This document shows, in pieces, positions 1-10,137 of a stretch of 64,000 bases of DNA. This stretch comes from Burkholderiales bacterium. Lineage in GTDB: Bacteria; Pseudomonadota; Gammaproteobacteria; Burkholderiales; Burkholderiaceae_C. The notes below the pieces were generated by a model. The model saw only the letters and a program-made list of their open reading frames with translations. It was not told the DNA's origin and did no database searches. The position numbers and the translations under genes were made by a program. Where the stretch lies: positions 1 through 64,000 of the forward strand of contig JAUVXK010000003.1 in NCBI GenBank assembly GCA_030603635.1, written 5' to 3'. Each line of letters starts with the position of its first letter. The stretch's first letter is position 1.

Positions 1-1532
1 GTGCGACAGTCGAAGATCGGCTGGAAGTAGGGGATGACCCGGTCTTCCTTCAGCGCCTGGCGCAGCTTTTCCACCAGGTCGCGGGTCATGCGGTTGTTGC
101 GCAACTGCGTGCCCACGGACTCCATGGTGCCGATGGTGTCCTTGCCCTGTTCCTTGGCACGGTACAGTCCCATGTCCACGCCGGCCATGAGGTCGGAGAC
201 GGTGTCGGCATCGCGCGGGTAGGTCACCACACCCACCGACGTGGTGACGTGAAAGCGCTTGCCATCCGGGGACAGGTAATGCTGTTCCTTGAGGCGCCGG
301 CGCAGCTTTTCTGCCGCTACCTGGGCGCCCTCGCGCCCGGTTTCGGTGAGCAGCAGGATGAATTCGTCGCCACCCAGTCGGGCCGACAGGTCGCCCTTGC
401 GGGTTTCCGCCTGGAGGCTTTCGGCGATCCGGCGCAGCACCATGTCGCCGCAGGGGTGGCCCCAGGTGTCGTTGACGTCTTTGAAGTCGTCCAGGTCCAG
501 CATGAGCAGCGAGAATTCGTGGTCATGTCGCTTGGAACGGCCGACCTCGTACTCCAGCATTTCGTTGAAGTAGCGCCGGTTGTGCAGGCCAGTCAGAGGG
601 TCGTGGCTCGAGTAGTACTCGAGTTCCGAAAGTGTGCGTCCCAGGGCCTTGCTGGAGCCGACGACCATCACCATCACCGCCAGGATGGAGCGGATGATGG
701 CGATCTCCTGCATGCCGGGTCGCCGGGTGCTGGCATAGGCCACCCCAAGCAGGCCCGCGAGGTTGACGTTCTCGATCTCCGGCACGGAGACCATGATCAT
801 CTCCACGTCATCGACCCGGTCCTGTTCGTGATGGCTGTCGATCTCGAACTCTTCGATGTCGAGCGGTGCGTCTTCCGGCAGCTTGAGCTCACGCAGCATT
901 TCCCGGGCAAGGCGGTCGCGGGCCAGTCGCTTGTTTTGTTCGCTCGGGTGACCCACATAGTAGAGATTGAGCGAGAGGCCGTGTGCTTCGCCGAAGGCGA
1001 TGAAGAAGAACTGGAACGGAAACACCTCCTGGAAGCTGTTGAGGATTTCCTGCACGAAGGTCTTCCACTGGGTCACCTTCTCGTGGGAGAGGATGATCTG
1101 CTCCAGCACCGTGCTCTGACGCTCCAGCAGCTCCTTCTGCACCATGGTGCCGGCCAGCTTCTGGGCCGTGTCGTCAAAGCGCAGCAGGATGCTGCGCAGG
1201 TCGGTCCGGTTGGCCATGGCCCGCAGTTTTCGGGTCTGCACCAGCAGGGGCAGGGCCGATTCCAGGTGGTTGCATCGCTGAATGGCCTGGTTGAGCCCGT
1301 CCAGCAATTCATGGCGTTGCTGGTCCGACAGCTCCAGCTTGCGCAGGCTCTGGACCGTACGCTCCAGATGCACCATGAGGTCGTTGTGCACGTCCGACAC
1401 CATGGACGAGATCGCGTTGGCGAAACGCTGGTTGCGCATCTGGTTTTCGAGCAGCCCGGCGAAGCGCTGCACCATCTGGAGGCGCAGGTCGGCGATGCTC
1501 TGGGGCTGGGCGGGCAGGCCAGCGGCGTTCAT
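1..1532 (-). CDS. GGDEF-EAL protein (diguanylate cyclase/phosphodiesterase), C-terminus beyond window edge
   Basis: Manual minus-strand translation from ATG at 1532 (MNAAGLPAQPQSIADLRLQMVQRF...) gives ...SSHDPLTGLHNRRYFNEML...LMLDLDDFKDVNDTWGH...ARLGGDEF..., ending ...LKEDRVIPYFQPIFDCR (start of an EAL domain). Missing from the ORF track because it has no stop in the window. Confidence 0.9.
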   Translation of the reverse strand, partial: MNAAGLPAQPQSIADLRLQMVQRFAGLLENQMRNQRFANAISSMVSDVHNDLMVHLERTVQSLRKLELSDQQRHELLDGLNQAIQRCNHLESALPLLVQTRKLRAMANRTDLRSILLRFDDTAQKLAGTMVQKELLERQSTVLEQIILSHEKVTQWKTFVQEILNSFQEVFPFQFFFIAFGEAHGLSLNLYYVGHPSEQNKRLARDRLAREMLRELKLPEDAPLDIEEFEIDSHHEQDRVDDVEMIMVSVPEIENVNLAGLLGVAYASTRRPGMQEIAIIRSILAVMVMVVGSSKALGRTLSELEYYSSHDPLTGLHNRRYFNEMLEYEVGRSKRHDHEFSLLMLDLDDFKDVNDTWGHPCGDMVLRRIAESLQAETRKGDLSARLGGDEFILLLTETGREGAQVAAEKLRRRLKEQHYLSPDGKRFHVTTSVGVVTYPRDADTVSDLMAGVDMGLYRAKEQGKDTIGTMESVGTQLRNNRMTRDLVEKLRQALKEDRVIPYFQPIFDCR

Positions 1533-1534
1533 GA

Positions 1535-2296
1535 TCAGGACTCCCGCACGATTTCAGGCAGAAGGTCCATGCCACACTGCAGGTCACGGAACCAGTTCAG
1601 GAATGCAGGCACCGCCGCGCCCCGGTACACGGGACCGTGCTGGGGTGCCAGCATGGAGATGTCGAGTTTCGAGACCCGGTCCACCCAGGCGCGTGCCGCA
1701 CGGTTGCCGCACATGTACCGACGGTGAAAGCCCAGGATGTTGGGCAGGTGGGTGTCGAAATCGTCGACATAGGGCACGTCGACTTCCTGCGGCATCATGG
1801 CCGCCCCGATGTCGCCCGTGAACAGGATTTTGGAGACCGGATCGTACACATTGATCTGCCCCTCGGAGTGCAGGAAATGGGCGGGCACCAGTTGCAGGTC
1901 GAAACCCGGTGAAATGGTCAGCTTCATGCCGGTGTCGGGCACGGGTTCGAAGCGCTGCATCTCCTCGATGCCGTAGTGCGGCACGAAACGCGTCCAGATG
2001 TGGGAGATGTAGACCGGTGCCTGCGTCAGTTCCAGCCAGGTGGTGATGCCACCGACGATGTCCGGATCCTGGTGCGAGAGGATGATGGCCTTGACCTTGT
2101 CCGGGGGGAGGTAGCGCAGCAGCTCGGTCAGTACCCGGGGCATGACGCCAAACCCGCCCGGGTCGAGCAACACGCCCTCGTCGCCATGCTGCACCAGGTA
2201 CTGGTTGGAGCGCACACCGTCCTCTTCGCCGGGTTCGCTCTCGTTGAGCAGGACGAAACGGTGGTCGCTGAAGTCGTAGAGTTCGATGTTGTGCAT
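1535..2296 (-). CDS. MBL-fold oxygen-binding diiron (ODP/flavodiiron-like) protein
   Basis: 253 aa; metal-ligand motifs SHQDPDIVGG, HFLHSEGQ, FTGDIGAA, APQHGPVY; no flavodoxin domain. Confidence 0.85.
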   Translation of the reverse strand: MHNIELYDFSDHRFVLLNESEPGEEDGVRSNQYLVQHGDEGVLLDPGGFGVMPRVLTELLRYLPPDKVKAIILSHQDPDIVGGITTWLELTQAPVYISHIWTRFVPHYGIEEMQRFEPVPDTGMKLTISPGFDLQLVPAHFLHSEGQINVYDPVSKILFTGDIGAAMMPQEVDVPYVDDFDTHLPNILGFHRRYMCGNRAARAWVDRVSKLDISMLAPQHGPVYRGAAVPAFLNWFRDLQCGMDLLPEIVRES

Positions 2297-2507
2297 GCCA
2301 CTGGCCTGAGTGTCGGGAAAAACCCTGTTGCTGTATCGGTTTTAAGGGTGGCAGTATAGCGGCACCGCCTGGCAATACTTTGTGTACAAAGAATCCATGA
2401 GGTGAATCGGCTGCGGGAAGGCCAATGTCCGTCGGGCGACAAAGTTTCTGAAGATAATTATTTCTGAAAATATTCGGGTGAGTTTGGGAGGTCCGTTGGG
2501 AATCAAG

Positions 2508-4106
2508 ATGAATGCATTGAAGCGGTTCAGGATCGGGACGAGACTGAGTGTCGGGTTTTTCATCCCCGTCATTTTTCTGGTGGTCAACGGTGTCCTCAGC
2601 CTGGGGGCACTCAGCCAGCTGAACACCAACACCCATGCGGTTTACGATGATCGAGTGGTTCCGTTGCAGGGCCTGAAGAACATCGCGGACGCCTATGCGG
2701 TCAATGTCATTGACGCCGTGAACAAGGCCAACGCCGGGCTGATTTCGGCCAACGATGCGGCGCGTGATGTGGCAGCGGCCCGGCAGACCATACAGCGCGA
2801 GTGGCAGGCCTATATGGCCACCACGCTCACCCCCGAGGAGGCACGGCTGGCTCAGGAGGCCGATCGCTTGTTCGGCCCTGCCAACCAGGGCATCGATCGT
2901 CTCGAGTCGAGTCTGCGTTCCCTGTCAGGCAACGTGGAGGGTCAACTCGGCGAGTTCGATGGCCCGTTGTATAGCGCCATTGACCCGATCAGCGAAAAAA
3001 TCACCGAACTGGTCGATTTGCAGTTGCGTGTCGCGAAGGAGGTCGCCGAGCAGGCTGACGTGCAGTACCGGCAGGCAATTGCGATCACCAGTGCCATGGC
3101 CGTGGTGGCGGTTGTCATCGCGGCTTTCATGGGATGGTGGATCACTCGCTCCATCACCGTCCCTATTCACGAAGCGGTGGCCCTGGCCAACACTGTGGCC
3201 AGCGGTGACCTGACGTCCCAGATTCAGCCCGATGGCAAGGACGAAACAGCCGATCTCCTGCGGGCGCTGAAGGCAATGAACGACAGTCTGGTGAAGGTGG
3301 TCGCTGAGGTGCGGCAGGCCAGCGATTCGATTACCACCGGATCGGCGGAAATTGCCACGGGCAATGCCGATCTGAGTGCGCGAACCGAAGGTCAGGCGTC
3401 CAGTCTGGAGGAGACTGCCGCCTCTATGGAGGAACTCACGGCGACGGTGAATCAGAACGCAGAAACCGCTCGTCAAGCCAGTCAGATCGCACGTCATGCC
3501 AGCGAAGCGGCGGAAAAGGGTGGCGTGGTTGTCGGGCAGGTGGTCAGCACCATGCACGAGATCAGTGGCAGCAGCCAGAAGATCGCCGACATCATCTCGG
3601 TGATCGATGGCATTGCGTTCCAGACCAACATTCTGGCCCTGAATGCGGCGGTTGAAGCTGCACGGGCCGGTGAACAGGGCCGAGGTTTTGCCGTGGTTGC
3701 CGGTGAGGTGCGCACACTGGCGCAACGGAGTGCGTCAGCGGCCAAGGAAATCAAGGAACTCATCCACAAAAGCGTGGAGCGTGTTCAGGCCGGATCGACC
3801 CTCGTGGGTGCGGCAGGTGAAAGTGTGAACGACATCGTGGTTCAGGTGCGGCGGGTTTCGGACCTGATAGCCGAGATCACGGCGGCCAGCCATGAGCAGG
3901 CGGGTGGAATCAACCAGATCGGAGATGCTGTTCAGCAATTGGATCAGGTCACTCAACAGAATGCCGCGCTGGTGGAGGAGAGCGCTGCTGCTGCCGAAAG
4001 CCTGAAGTTACAGGCCGCGCGGTTGTCGGAACTGGTCAGCGTTTTCAAACTGGCCCATGGTGGCGATACCTTCCGCCCGAGGCTGACCGCTACTTCGGCC
4101 CGGTAG
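2508..4106 (+). CDS. Methyl-accepting chemotaxis protein (4HB sensor, HAMP, MCP signalling domain)
   Basis: Two TM segments; hairpin tip IISVIDGIAFQTNILALNAAVEAARAGEQGRGFAVVAGEVRTLAQRSA. Start at 2508 preferred over the GTG at 2478. Confidence 0.95.
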   Translation: MNALKRFRIGTRLSVGFFIPVIFLVVNGVLSLGALSQLNTNTHAVYDDRVVPLQGLKNIADAYAVNVIDAVNKANAGLISANDAARDVAAARQTIQREWQAYMATTLTPEEARLAQEADRLFGPANQGIDRLESSLRSLSGNVEGQLGEFDGPLYSAIDPISEKITELVDLQLRVAKEVAEQADVQYRQAIAITSAMAVVAVVIAAFMGWWITRSITVPIHEAVALANTVASGDLTSQIQPDGKDETADLLRALKAMNDSLVKVVAEVRQASDSITTGSAEIATGNADLSARTEGQASSLEETAASMEELTATVNQNAETARQASQIARHASEAAEKGGVVVGQVVSTMHEISGSSQKIADIISVIDGIAFQTNILALNAAVEAARAGEQGRGFAVVAGEVRTLAQRSASAAKEIKELIHKSVERVQAGSTLVGAAGESVNDIVVQVRRVSDLIAEITAASHEQAGGINQIGDAVQQLDQVTQQNAALVEESAAAAESLKLQAARLSELVSVFKLAHGGDTFRPRLTATSAR

Positions 4107-4154
4107 GCTTGATACAGGTCTTCTTTTCGGTCATCTGGGCGAGGAGGTGCGCGC

Positions 4155-4622
4155 TCATCCCAGACGCTTTTCCATGAACACGCTCAACGGGTCCGGGCGG
4201 TAGCGGCCGAACGGTTGTCGTTCCGTGTAGCCCCGCTGGCGATACAGCCCGAGTGCCTCTGGCTGGTGAATGCCTGTCTCCAGCCTGGCCACGTGCACGC
4301 CCTGTTTCCGCAGCCACTCTTCCAGCCCCTCCATGAGGCAGCGGGAAAAGCCACGTCCCCGGTGTCCTTCCCGAATAAACACGCGCTTGATCTCGCCGTA
4401 GCGGCCATCGTCGTTCATGAGCTTCACCGCCCCGCAGGCCACAAGTTCCCCGGCCAGGTAACCGCCCAGAAAGCACACACCCGGTCGGGCCAGTGCCTCG
4501 GGGCTTTCCAGGTGGTTGCTTTCCGCCGGGTAAAGGGCGGCCATGTAGCGGTCGGCGTCATCCAGCAATGCCCGGGCGGCCGGGCAGAAAGGGTCCAGGG
4601 GGCGGAGGTGGAGGGTTTCCAT
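4155..4622 (-). CDS. GNAT family N-acetyltransferase
   Basis: [20 protein letters not shown]...[31 protein letters not shown]; acetyl-CoA loop motif. The longer ORF to 6761 is antisense to uvrB. Confidence 0.85.
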   Translation of the reverse strand: METLHLRPLDPFCPAARALLDDADRYMAALYPAESNHLESPEALARPGVCFLGGYLAGELVACGAVKLMNDDGRYGEIKRVFIREGHRGRGFSRCLMEGLEEWLRKQGVHVARLETGIHQPEALGLYRQRGYTERQPFGRYRPDPLSVFMEKRLG

Positions 4623-4655
4623 GGGTCGATTGTCGCCTTTGGGCCCGGTGGCACA

Positions 4656-6746
4656 ATGCCTGCCATGTCCGAATCTTCTGGCTCGCTCGTCACCTTCCCC
4701 GGCTCGCCGTTCGAGCTGTTTCAGCCTTTCCCCCCTGCAGGAGACCAGCCCACGGCCATTGCCCAACTGGTGGAAGGCATTCAGGACGGCGAGGTGTTCC
4801 AGACCCTGCTGGGCGTGACCGGCTCGGGCAAAACCTTCACCATGGCCAACGTGATCGCTCAGCTGGGCCGGCCGGCCATCATCTTCGCGCCCAACAAGAC
4901 GCTGGCGGCGCAGTTGTATTCTGAGTTCCGCGAATTCTTCCCCAGGAACGCGGTGGAATACTTCGTCAGCTATTACGACTACTACCAGCCCGAAGCCTAC
5001 GTGCCGCAGCGCGACCTGTTCATCGAAAAGGACAGCGCCATCAACGAGCACATCGAGCAGATGCGCCTGAGCTGCACCAAGAGCCTGCTGGAGCGGCGCG
5101 ATGTGGTGATCGTGGCCACGGTCTCGGCCATCTACGGCATCGGCAAGCCCGAAAGCTACCACCAGATGATCATGACGCTGCGGGTGGGCGACAAGATGGG
5201 CCAGCGCGACATCATTGCCCAACTGGTGCGCATGCAGTACCAGCGCAACGAGCAGGACTTCTCGCGCGGCAAGTTCCGCGTGCGTGGCGACACCATCGAC
5301 GTGTTCCCGGCCGAACACTCCGAACTGGCCATCCGCATCGAGCTGTTTGACGACGAGGTGGAGACCCTGCAGCTGTTCGATCCGCTCACCGGGCGCATCC
5401 GGCAGAAGATCCCGCGCTTCACCGTGTACCCCAGCAGCCACTACGTGACGCCGCGAGAACAGGTGCTGGCTGCCGTGGAAACCATCAAGGTGGAGCTGGC
5501 CGACCGGTTGAAGGAACTGGTGGGCATGGGCAAGCTGGTGGAGGCCCAGCGACTGGAGCAGCGCACCCGCTTTGACATTGAAATGCTCAGCGAGGTAGGC
5601 CACTGCAAGGGCATTGAGAACTACACCCGCCACCTGAGCGGTGCGGCGCCTGGCGAGCCGCCCAGCACGCTGACCGACTACCTGCCCAGAGACGCGCTGA
5701 TGTTCCTGGACGAAAGCCACGTGATGATCGGCCAACTGGGCGGCATGTACAACGGCGACCGCGCCCGCAAGACCACCCTGGTGGAATACGGTTTTCGCCT
5801 GCCCAGCGCGCTGGACAACCGGCCGTTGAAGTTCGAGGAGTTCGAGCAGCGCATGCGGCAGTGCATCTTCGTGTCGGCCACCCCGGCGGATTACGAGAAG
5901 CGGCACTCGGGCCAGATCGTCGAGCAGGTGGTGCGCCCCACCGGCCTGGTGGACCCGGTGGTGGAGGTGCGCCCTGCCACCCACCAGGTGGACGACGTGC
6001 TGCAGGAAATCCGCCTGCGTGTGGAGAAGGAGGAGCGGGTGCTGATCACGACGTTGACCAAGCGCATGGCCGAGCAGCTCACCGACTACCTGACGGAAAA
6101 CGGCGTGAAGGTGCGCTACCTCCACTCCGACGTGGACACGGTCGAGCGCGTGGAGATCATCCGCGACCTGCGCCTGGGGACGTTCGACGTGCTCGTCGGT
6201 ATCAACCTGCTGCGCGAGGGGCTGGACATCCCTGAGGTGTCGCTCGTGGCCATTCTGGACGCCGACAAGGAGGGCTTCCTGCGCGCCGAACGCAGCCTGA
6301 TCCAGACCATTGGCCGCGCGGCGCGCAACCTCAACGGCAAGGCCATCCTCTATGCGGACCGCATCACCGAATCGATGAAGAAGGCGATGGACGAGACCGA
6401 GCGCCGCCGCGCCAAGCAGATCGCCTTCAACGAGGCGCACGGCATCACGCCCAAGGGCGTGGTCAAGCGCATCAAGGACCTGATCGACGGCGTGTACAGC
6501 GAGAAAGCGGGTGAGGAGGCTCGCAAGCTTGAGCAGGCCCGGCAACATCTGGCGGAGGTCGAAGACATGAGCGAAAAAGACCTGGCCAAGGAAATCAAGC
6601 GGCTGGAAAAGCAGATGCTGGAGCACGCCCGGAACCTGGAATTCGAGCAGGCCGCCCGCGTGCGCGACCAGCTTGCGCGCCTGAAGGACCGGGTGCTGGG
6701 GGCGCACGGCAGCGACAACGTTGTGCCCTTGCGGCCGGCGGCCTGA
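4656..6746 (+). CDS. uvrB: Excinuclease ABC subunit B
   Basis: [66 protein letters not shown]-terminal UVR motif. Confidence 0.98.
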   Translation: MPAMSESSGSLVTFPGSPFELFQPFPPAGDQPTAIAQLVEGIQDGEVFQTLLGVTGSGKTFTMANVIAQLGRPAIIFAPNKTLAAQLYSEFREFFPRNAVEYFVSYYDYYQPEAYVPQRDLFIEKDSAINEHIEQMRLSCTKSLLERRDVVIVATVSAIYGIGKPESYHQMIMTLRVGDKMGQRDIIAQLVRMQYQRNEQDFSRGKFRVRGDTIDVFPAEHSELAIRIELFDDEVETLQLFDPLTGRIRQKIPRFTVYPSSHYVTPREQVLAAVETIKVELADRLKELVGMGKLVEAQRLEQRTRFDIEMLSEVGHCKGIENYTRHLSGAAPGEPPSTLTDYLPRDALMFLDESHVMIGQLGGMYNGDRARKTTLVEYGFRLPSALDNRPLKFEEFEQRMRQCIFVSATPADYEKRHSGQIVEQVVRPTGLVDPVVEVRPATHQVDDVLQEIRLRVEKEERVLITTLTKRMAEQLTDYLTENGVKVRYLHSDVDTVERVEIIRDLRLGTFDVLVGINLLREGLDIPEVSLVAILDADKEGFLRAERSLIQTIGRAARNLNGKAILYADRITESMKKAMDETERRRAKQIAFNEAHGITPKGVVKRIKDLIDGVYSEKAGEEARKLEQARQHLAEVEDMSEKDLAKEIKRLEKQMLEHARNLEFEQAARVRDQLARLKDRVLGAHGSDNVVPLRPAA

Positions 6747-6804
6747 CGTTGCCTCCCTCATTCAGGTGAGGCGAGACGTTCCCGGCTTGACGGAAAATTC
6801 GATC

Positions 6805-7461
6805 ATGGCCGGCATCACGCGCATCTATCTGATCGAGGACGATCGCAGCATTCTCCAGTTCGTGGAGAAGGCGCTGGAGCTGCGCCCGGACTGGCGCCTT
6901 GTCGGCCATTCGGATACCTTTGCCCATGCCCGGCTCATGGCGCCCATCAGCATGGCCGACGTGTTTCTGGTGGACCTGGGGTTGCCCGATGGCCGTGGAG
7001 AAGACATGCTGCGCCAGTTGGCCGTGGCCAAGCCTGAGGCCGAACTGCTCGTCTTCACCGTGTTTGGTGATGAGTCCCGACTCATCACCGCCTTACAGAT
7101 GGGAGCCACCGGTTATGTGCTCAAGGGCTGCAGCACCACCGAGCTGATCGAGGCCATCGAACAGATCCAGGGGGGTGGAGCCCCGATCTCACCGCTGTTG
7201 GCCCGGATGCTGCTCAAGCAGTTCCGCTCGGGTGGGGGAGCATCGGCCGATCTGGCCAGCGTGGACATGCCCCCGCTGTCGGATCGTGAGATCGACGTCC
7301 TCAAGCTGGTGGCCCAGGGGTATGTGAACAAGGAGATCGCCAGCCGCCTCGGCATCGGCACGGCCACCGTCAGCACCCACATCAAGAACCTGTATCGCAA
7401 GCTGGCGGTCCATACCCGGGTCCAGGTGGTCCGGGTGGCCCAGGAGCGGGGCCTGATCTGA
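6805..7461 (+). CDS. NarL/LuxR-family response regulator
   Basis: Receiver domain (IYLIEDDRS, FLVDLGLPDG) and C-terminal LSDREIDVLKLVAQGYVNKEIASRLGI HTH. Confidence 0.93.
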   Translation: MAGITRIYLIEDDRSILQFVEKALELRPDWRLVGHSDTFAHARLMAPISMADVFLVDLGLPDGRGEDMLRQLAVAKPEAELLVFTVFGDESRLITALQMGATGYVLKGCSTTELIEAIEQIQGGGAPISPLLARMLLKQFRSGGGASADLASVDMPPLSDREIDVLKLVAQGYVNKEIASRLGIGTATVSTHIKNLYRKLAVHTRVQVVRVAQERGLI

Positions 7462-9401
7462 TGCCACCCGCGCCGTTGCCTCTGTCGGCCGGCTGGCGCC
7501 AGCTTCCGCATTACGTCTGGGTCGGCCTGATGCTGCTGGGCCTGCTGGTGGCGTTGCACTGGGTGTCGCGGCCGGGCGCCGTGCCGGGGGCCGTGAACGT
7601 CGACCGCATCGAAGCCTCGGTGCTGGGCCGTGACGACATTCCGCCGAAGCCTGTCGGGTTGCCGCATGTGCTGGACGACGAATCCCCCGTCTGGCGACAT
7701 CGCGTGGCCTATCGGCTGGACTGGCCCTCGGCGCTGGATTACCCGAGCCGTGAAGGGCAGCGCCTGGCCCTGCTGCTGCCCCGTGTGGATGCGCGATTCC
7801 GGGTCCTGCTCAACCAGCAGGAGGTCTACAGCGTCGGCTGGTACGCCTCTGCCGACCGCACCATCCTGTCTGGTCTGTTCCCCTACCATATTCCCTTGCC
7901 GGCAGGCCTGCTCGCCGATCGGCCGCAAGACAACGTGCTGGTCATCGAGGTGCAGGGAGTGCCGCTCGAACGCAGCGGCCTGTCGCCATTCCAGATTGGC
8001 GAGCACGACCCCCTGTTCGACCGCTACCGGGTGCTGGAGGTATGGCAGGTGATGGGAGGCTGGATGATGGCCATCGCCTCCGTGTTCATGGGCCTGATCT
8101 CGCTGTTTCTCTGGAGTTCGCTCAAGGAACGGCTGTTCTTGCTCATGGCGGCTGCGTCCCTGGCGCATGTGGTGCGCCTGCTGCTGCTGCTCATGCTGGA
8201 GTCGCCGTTGTCGCCAGAGTGGCATTTCTTCGTTTATCGGCTCGCGTTCAACCTCTATGTGGCCTTCTTCTGCCTGTTCATCGAAGAACTGTTCGGGTTG
8301 CGAATGCGCGTCGTTCGCTGGCTCGCGTACTTCCTGCTGGTTTCCGGCCCCCTCTGGCTTTTGGCGGCGCTGTACACCGAAAGCTACACCTACGCCCGGA
8401 TCTGGGCGGGGGGGCTGGCACTGCTTGCCGGCGTGAGCCTGGCCATGCTGTTCGTTCGGGTGGAGTGGGGGCGGCGCATCAACCAGGATCAGACGCTGGT
8501 GATGGTGGTGGCGCTGTTCACCCTGATCACCGGTGTCCGGGACTTCCTGGTCCTGCAGCTCCATTTCCCGGGAGACGCGGACATCCGCTGGATGTCCATA
8601 GGCAGTCTCGCCCTGATGTTCACCCTGGGTTGGGTGCTGGTCCAGCGCGCCACGGCCTCCACCCGGGAGGTCTACCGTCTCAACCAGTCGCTGGCAGAGA
8701 TCGTGGCCCGCCGGGAATCCGAGCTCAGGCAGGCGTTCGAACAGCTCCGGGTGTCCGAACAGCAGCGCGCCGTGGAAGGCGAACGGCGACGGCTGATGCG
8801 TGACATGCACGACGGGCTCGGCAGCCAGCTGGTCCAGACGCTCAACATGGTGCGCAGCCACCGCGGCGTCCTGGACCCTCAGTCGGTGGAGGCGATGATT
8901 CACCATGCCCTCGAGGAATTGCGGATGACGCTGGACTCGCTGGAGCCGATGGAGGGGGATCTGCCCACCATTCTGGGTACGTTCCGGCAGCGGATCGCTC
9001 CGGCACTGGACTCGGCCGGTATTGCGCTCGTTTGGGATGTCCAGGAGGTGCCTGCTCTGGGTGGCCTGGATTCCAGGGGCATCATGCACCTGTTCCGTTG
9101 TATGCAGGAGATCTTTGCCAATGTGGTCAAGCACTCGCGTGCCACCGAGGTCACGGTGCGTACGGCCAGCGATGATCAGGCGGTGTACCTTTATGTCGAG
9201 GACAACGGTGTCGGAATGTCGCGCGATGCCACAGGGGGAGGTGGCGGCCGAGGACTTGGCAATTTACGGGTCCGCGCCTCCAAGCTCGGAGCCAGGATAC
9301 GTTTTTACAACGCAAATCCAGGAACTGGCGTAGAGTTCAGGTTTCCAATGCAACACCCGGCCCCCACGGAATGGGCCGATACCGGGTCCGGCGCAGTTTA
9401 G
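7461..9401 (+). CDS. NarX/7TMR-DISM-like sensor histidine kinase (HisKA_3)
   Basis: Multiple TM helices; H-box MRDMHDGLGSQLVQTL; HATPase motif VEDNGVGM. Start overlaps regulator stop (TGATG). Confidence 0.9.
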   Translation: MPPAPLPLSAGWRQLPHYVWVGLMLLGLLVALHWVSRPGAVPGAVNVDRIEASVLGRDDIPPKPVGLPHVLDDESPVWRHRVAYRLDWPSALDYPSREGQRLALLLPRVDARFRVLLNQQEVYSVGWYASADRTILSGLFPYHIPLPAGLLADRPQDNVLVIEVQGVPLERSGLSPFQIGEHDPLFDRYRVLEVWQVMGGWMMAIASVFMGLISLFLWSSLKERLFLLMAAASLAHVVRLLLLLMLESPLSPEWHFFVYRLAFNLYVAFFCLFIEELFGLRMRVVRWLAYFLLVSGPLWLLAALYTESYTYARIWAGGLALLAGVSLAMLFVRVEWGRRINQDQTLVMVVALFTLITGVRDFLVLQLHFPGDADIRWMSIGSLALMFTLGWVLVQRATASTREVYRLNQSLAEIVARRESELRQAFEQLRVSEQQRAVEGERRRLMRDMHDGLGSQLVQTLNMVRSHRGVLDPQSVEAMIHHALEELRMTLDSLEPMEGDLPTILGTFRQRIAPALDSAGIALVWDVQEVPALGGLDSRGIMHLFRCMQEIFANVVKHSRATEVTVRTASDDQAVYLYVEDNGVGMSRDATGGGGGRGLGNLRVRASKLGARIRFYNANPGTGVEFRFPMQHPAPTEWADTGSGAV

Positions 9402-9437
9402 ATTTTTGTCGTTGACAAAACGTCTTTTTTGCGAAGG

Positions 9438-9486
9438 TCGACCAAAAAAGTCGGTTTTTTGGTATACTCGACCGAAACAGTCGGTT
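9438..9486 (+). promoter_or_regulatory. Tandem inverted-repeat operator upstream of iscR (probable IscR sites)
   Basis: TCGACCAAAAAAGTCGGTT at 9438-9456 and TCGACCGAAACAGTCGGTT at 9468-9486, 30 bp apart, flanking TATACT at 9463-9468. Confidence 0.65.
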
Positions 9487-9564
9487 ATTGACTGTGCTGG
9501 CGAGTGATCCCGGGCGGCCTTTGTGGCGGGGTCCGTTGTTGATCATTCCTCCAAGGAGCTTGAG

Positions 9565-10098
9565 ATGCGCCTCACGACCAAAGGACGGTTTGCCGTCACC
9601 GCAATGATAGATCTGGCGTTGCGCCAGTCGGGCGGGCCTGTGACCCTGGCGGCCATCAGCCAGCGGCAGCATATTTCGCTGTCGTACCTGGAGCAGCTGT
9701 TCGGCAAGCTGCGCCGACACGATCTGGTGGAGTCCACCCGTGGGCCGGGGGGTGGCTACACCCTCAGCCGCAAGGCGTCGGAAATCACCGTCGCCGATAT
9801 CATCGTGTCGGTGGACGAGCCCATTGACGCCACCCAGTGCGGCGGCAAGGAAAATTGCCATGGCGACGGCGCCCGTTGCATGACCCACGAGCTCTGGTCC
9901 GCCCTGAATGCGAAGATGGTGGACTTCCTGGATTCCATCACTCTGCAGAAACTGGTGGACGAGCAGTTGGCCAAGGGCGTGGTGGTGGAGAATGCGCCGA
10001 CCATCAAGCGGGCGATATCCTCGGCTCCGGTGGTCAAGCCCATCCGCGTGAACGCGCCGAATTCCGTGTTTGCGCTCGGGGCTGTGGCCTCCAAGTGA
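9565..10098 (+). CDS. iscR: Rrf2-family Fe-S cluster regulator IscR
   Basis: [21 protein letters not shown]; three-Cys Fe-S region [14 protein letters not shown]. Confidence 0.96.
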   Translation: MRLTTKGRFAVTAMIDLALRQSGGPVTLAAISQRQHISLSYLEQLFGKLRRHDLVESTRGPGGGYTLSRKASEITVADIIVSVDEPIDATQCGGKENCHGDGARCMTHELWSALNAKMVDFLDSITLQKLVDEQLAKGVVVENAPTIKRAISSAPVVKPIRVNAPNSVFALGAVASK

Positions 10099-10137
10099 CT
10101 CCGATCTGACCGTGGCCTCACGCCTCACGAGACTTTC

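Noticed and set aside
249-1727. 492-aa plus-strand ORF
   Set aside because: Antisense to the GGDEF-EAL and ODP genes; His/Gln/Val-rich composition of a GC-skew shadow ORF.
4623-4655. 33-bp divergent GNAT/uvrB gap as a special regulatory region
   Set aside because: Short, but no recognisable operator; overlapping promoters are common.
4623-6761. Minus-strand extension of the GNAT ORF (868 aa)
   Set aside because: Antisense to uvrB; only the first-ATG 155-aa GNAT portion (4155-4622) is plausible.
7113-9134. 673-aa minus ORF
   Set aside because: Shadow of the response regulator and histidine kinase; no domain motif.
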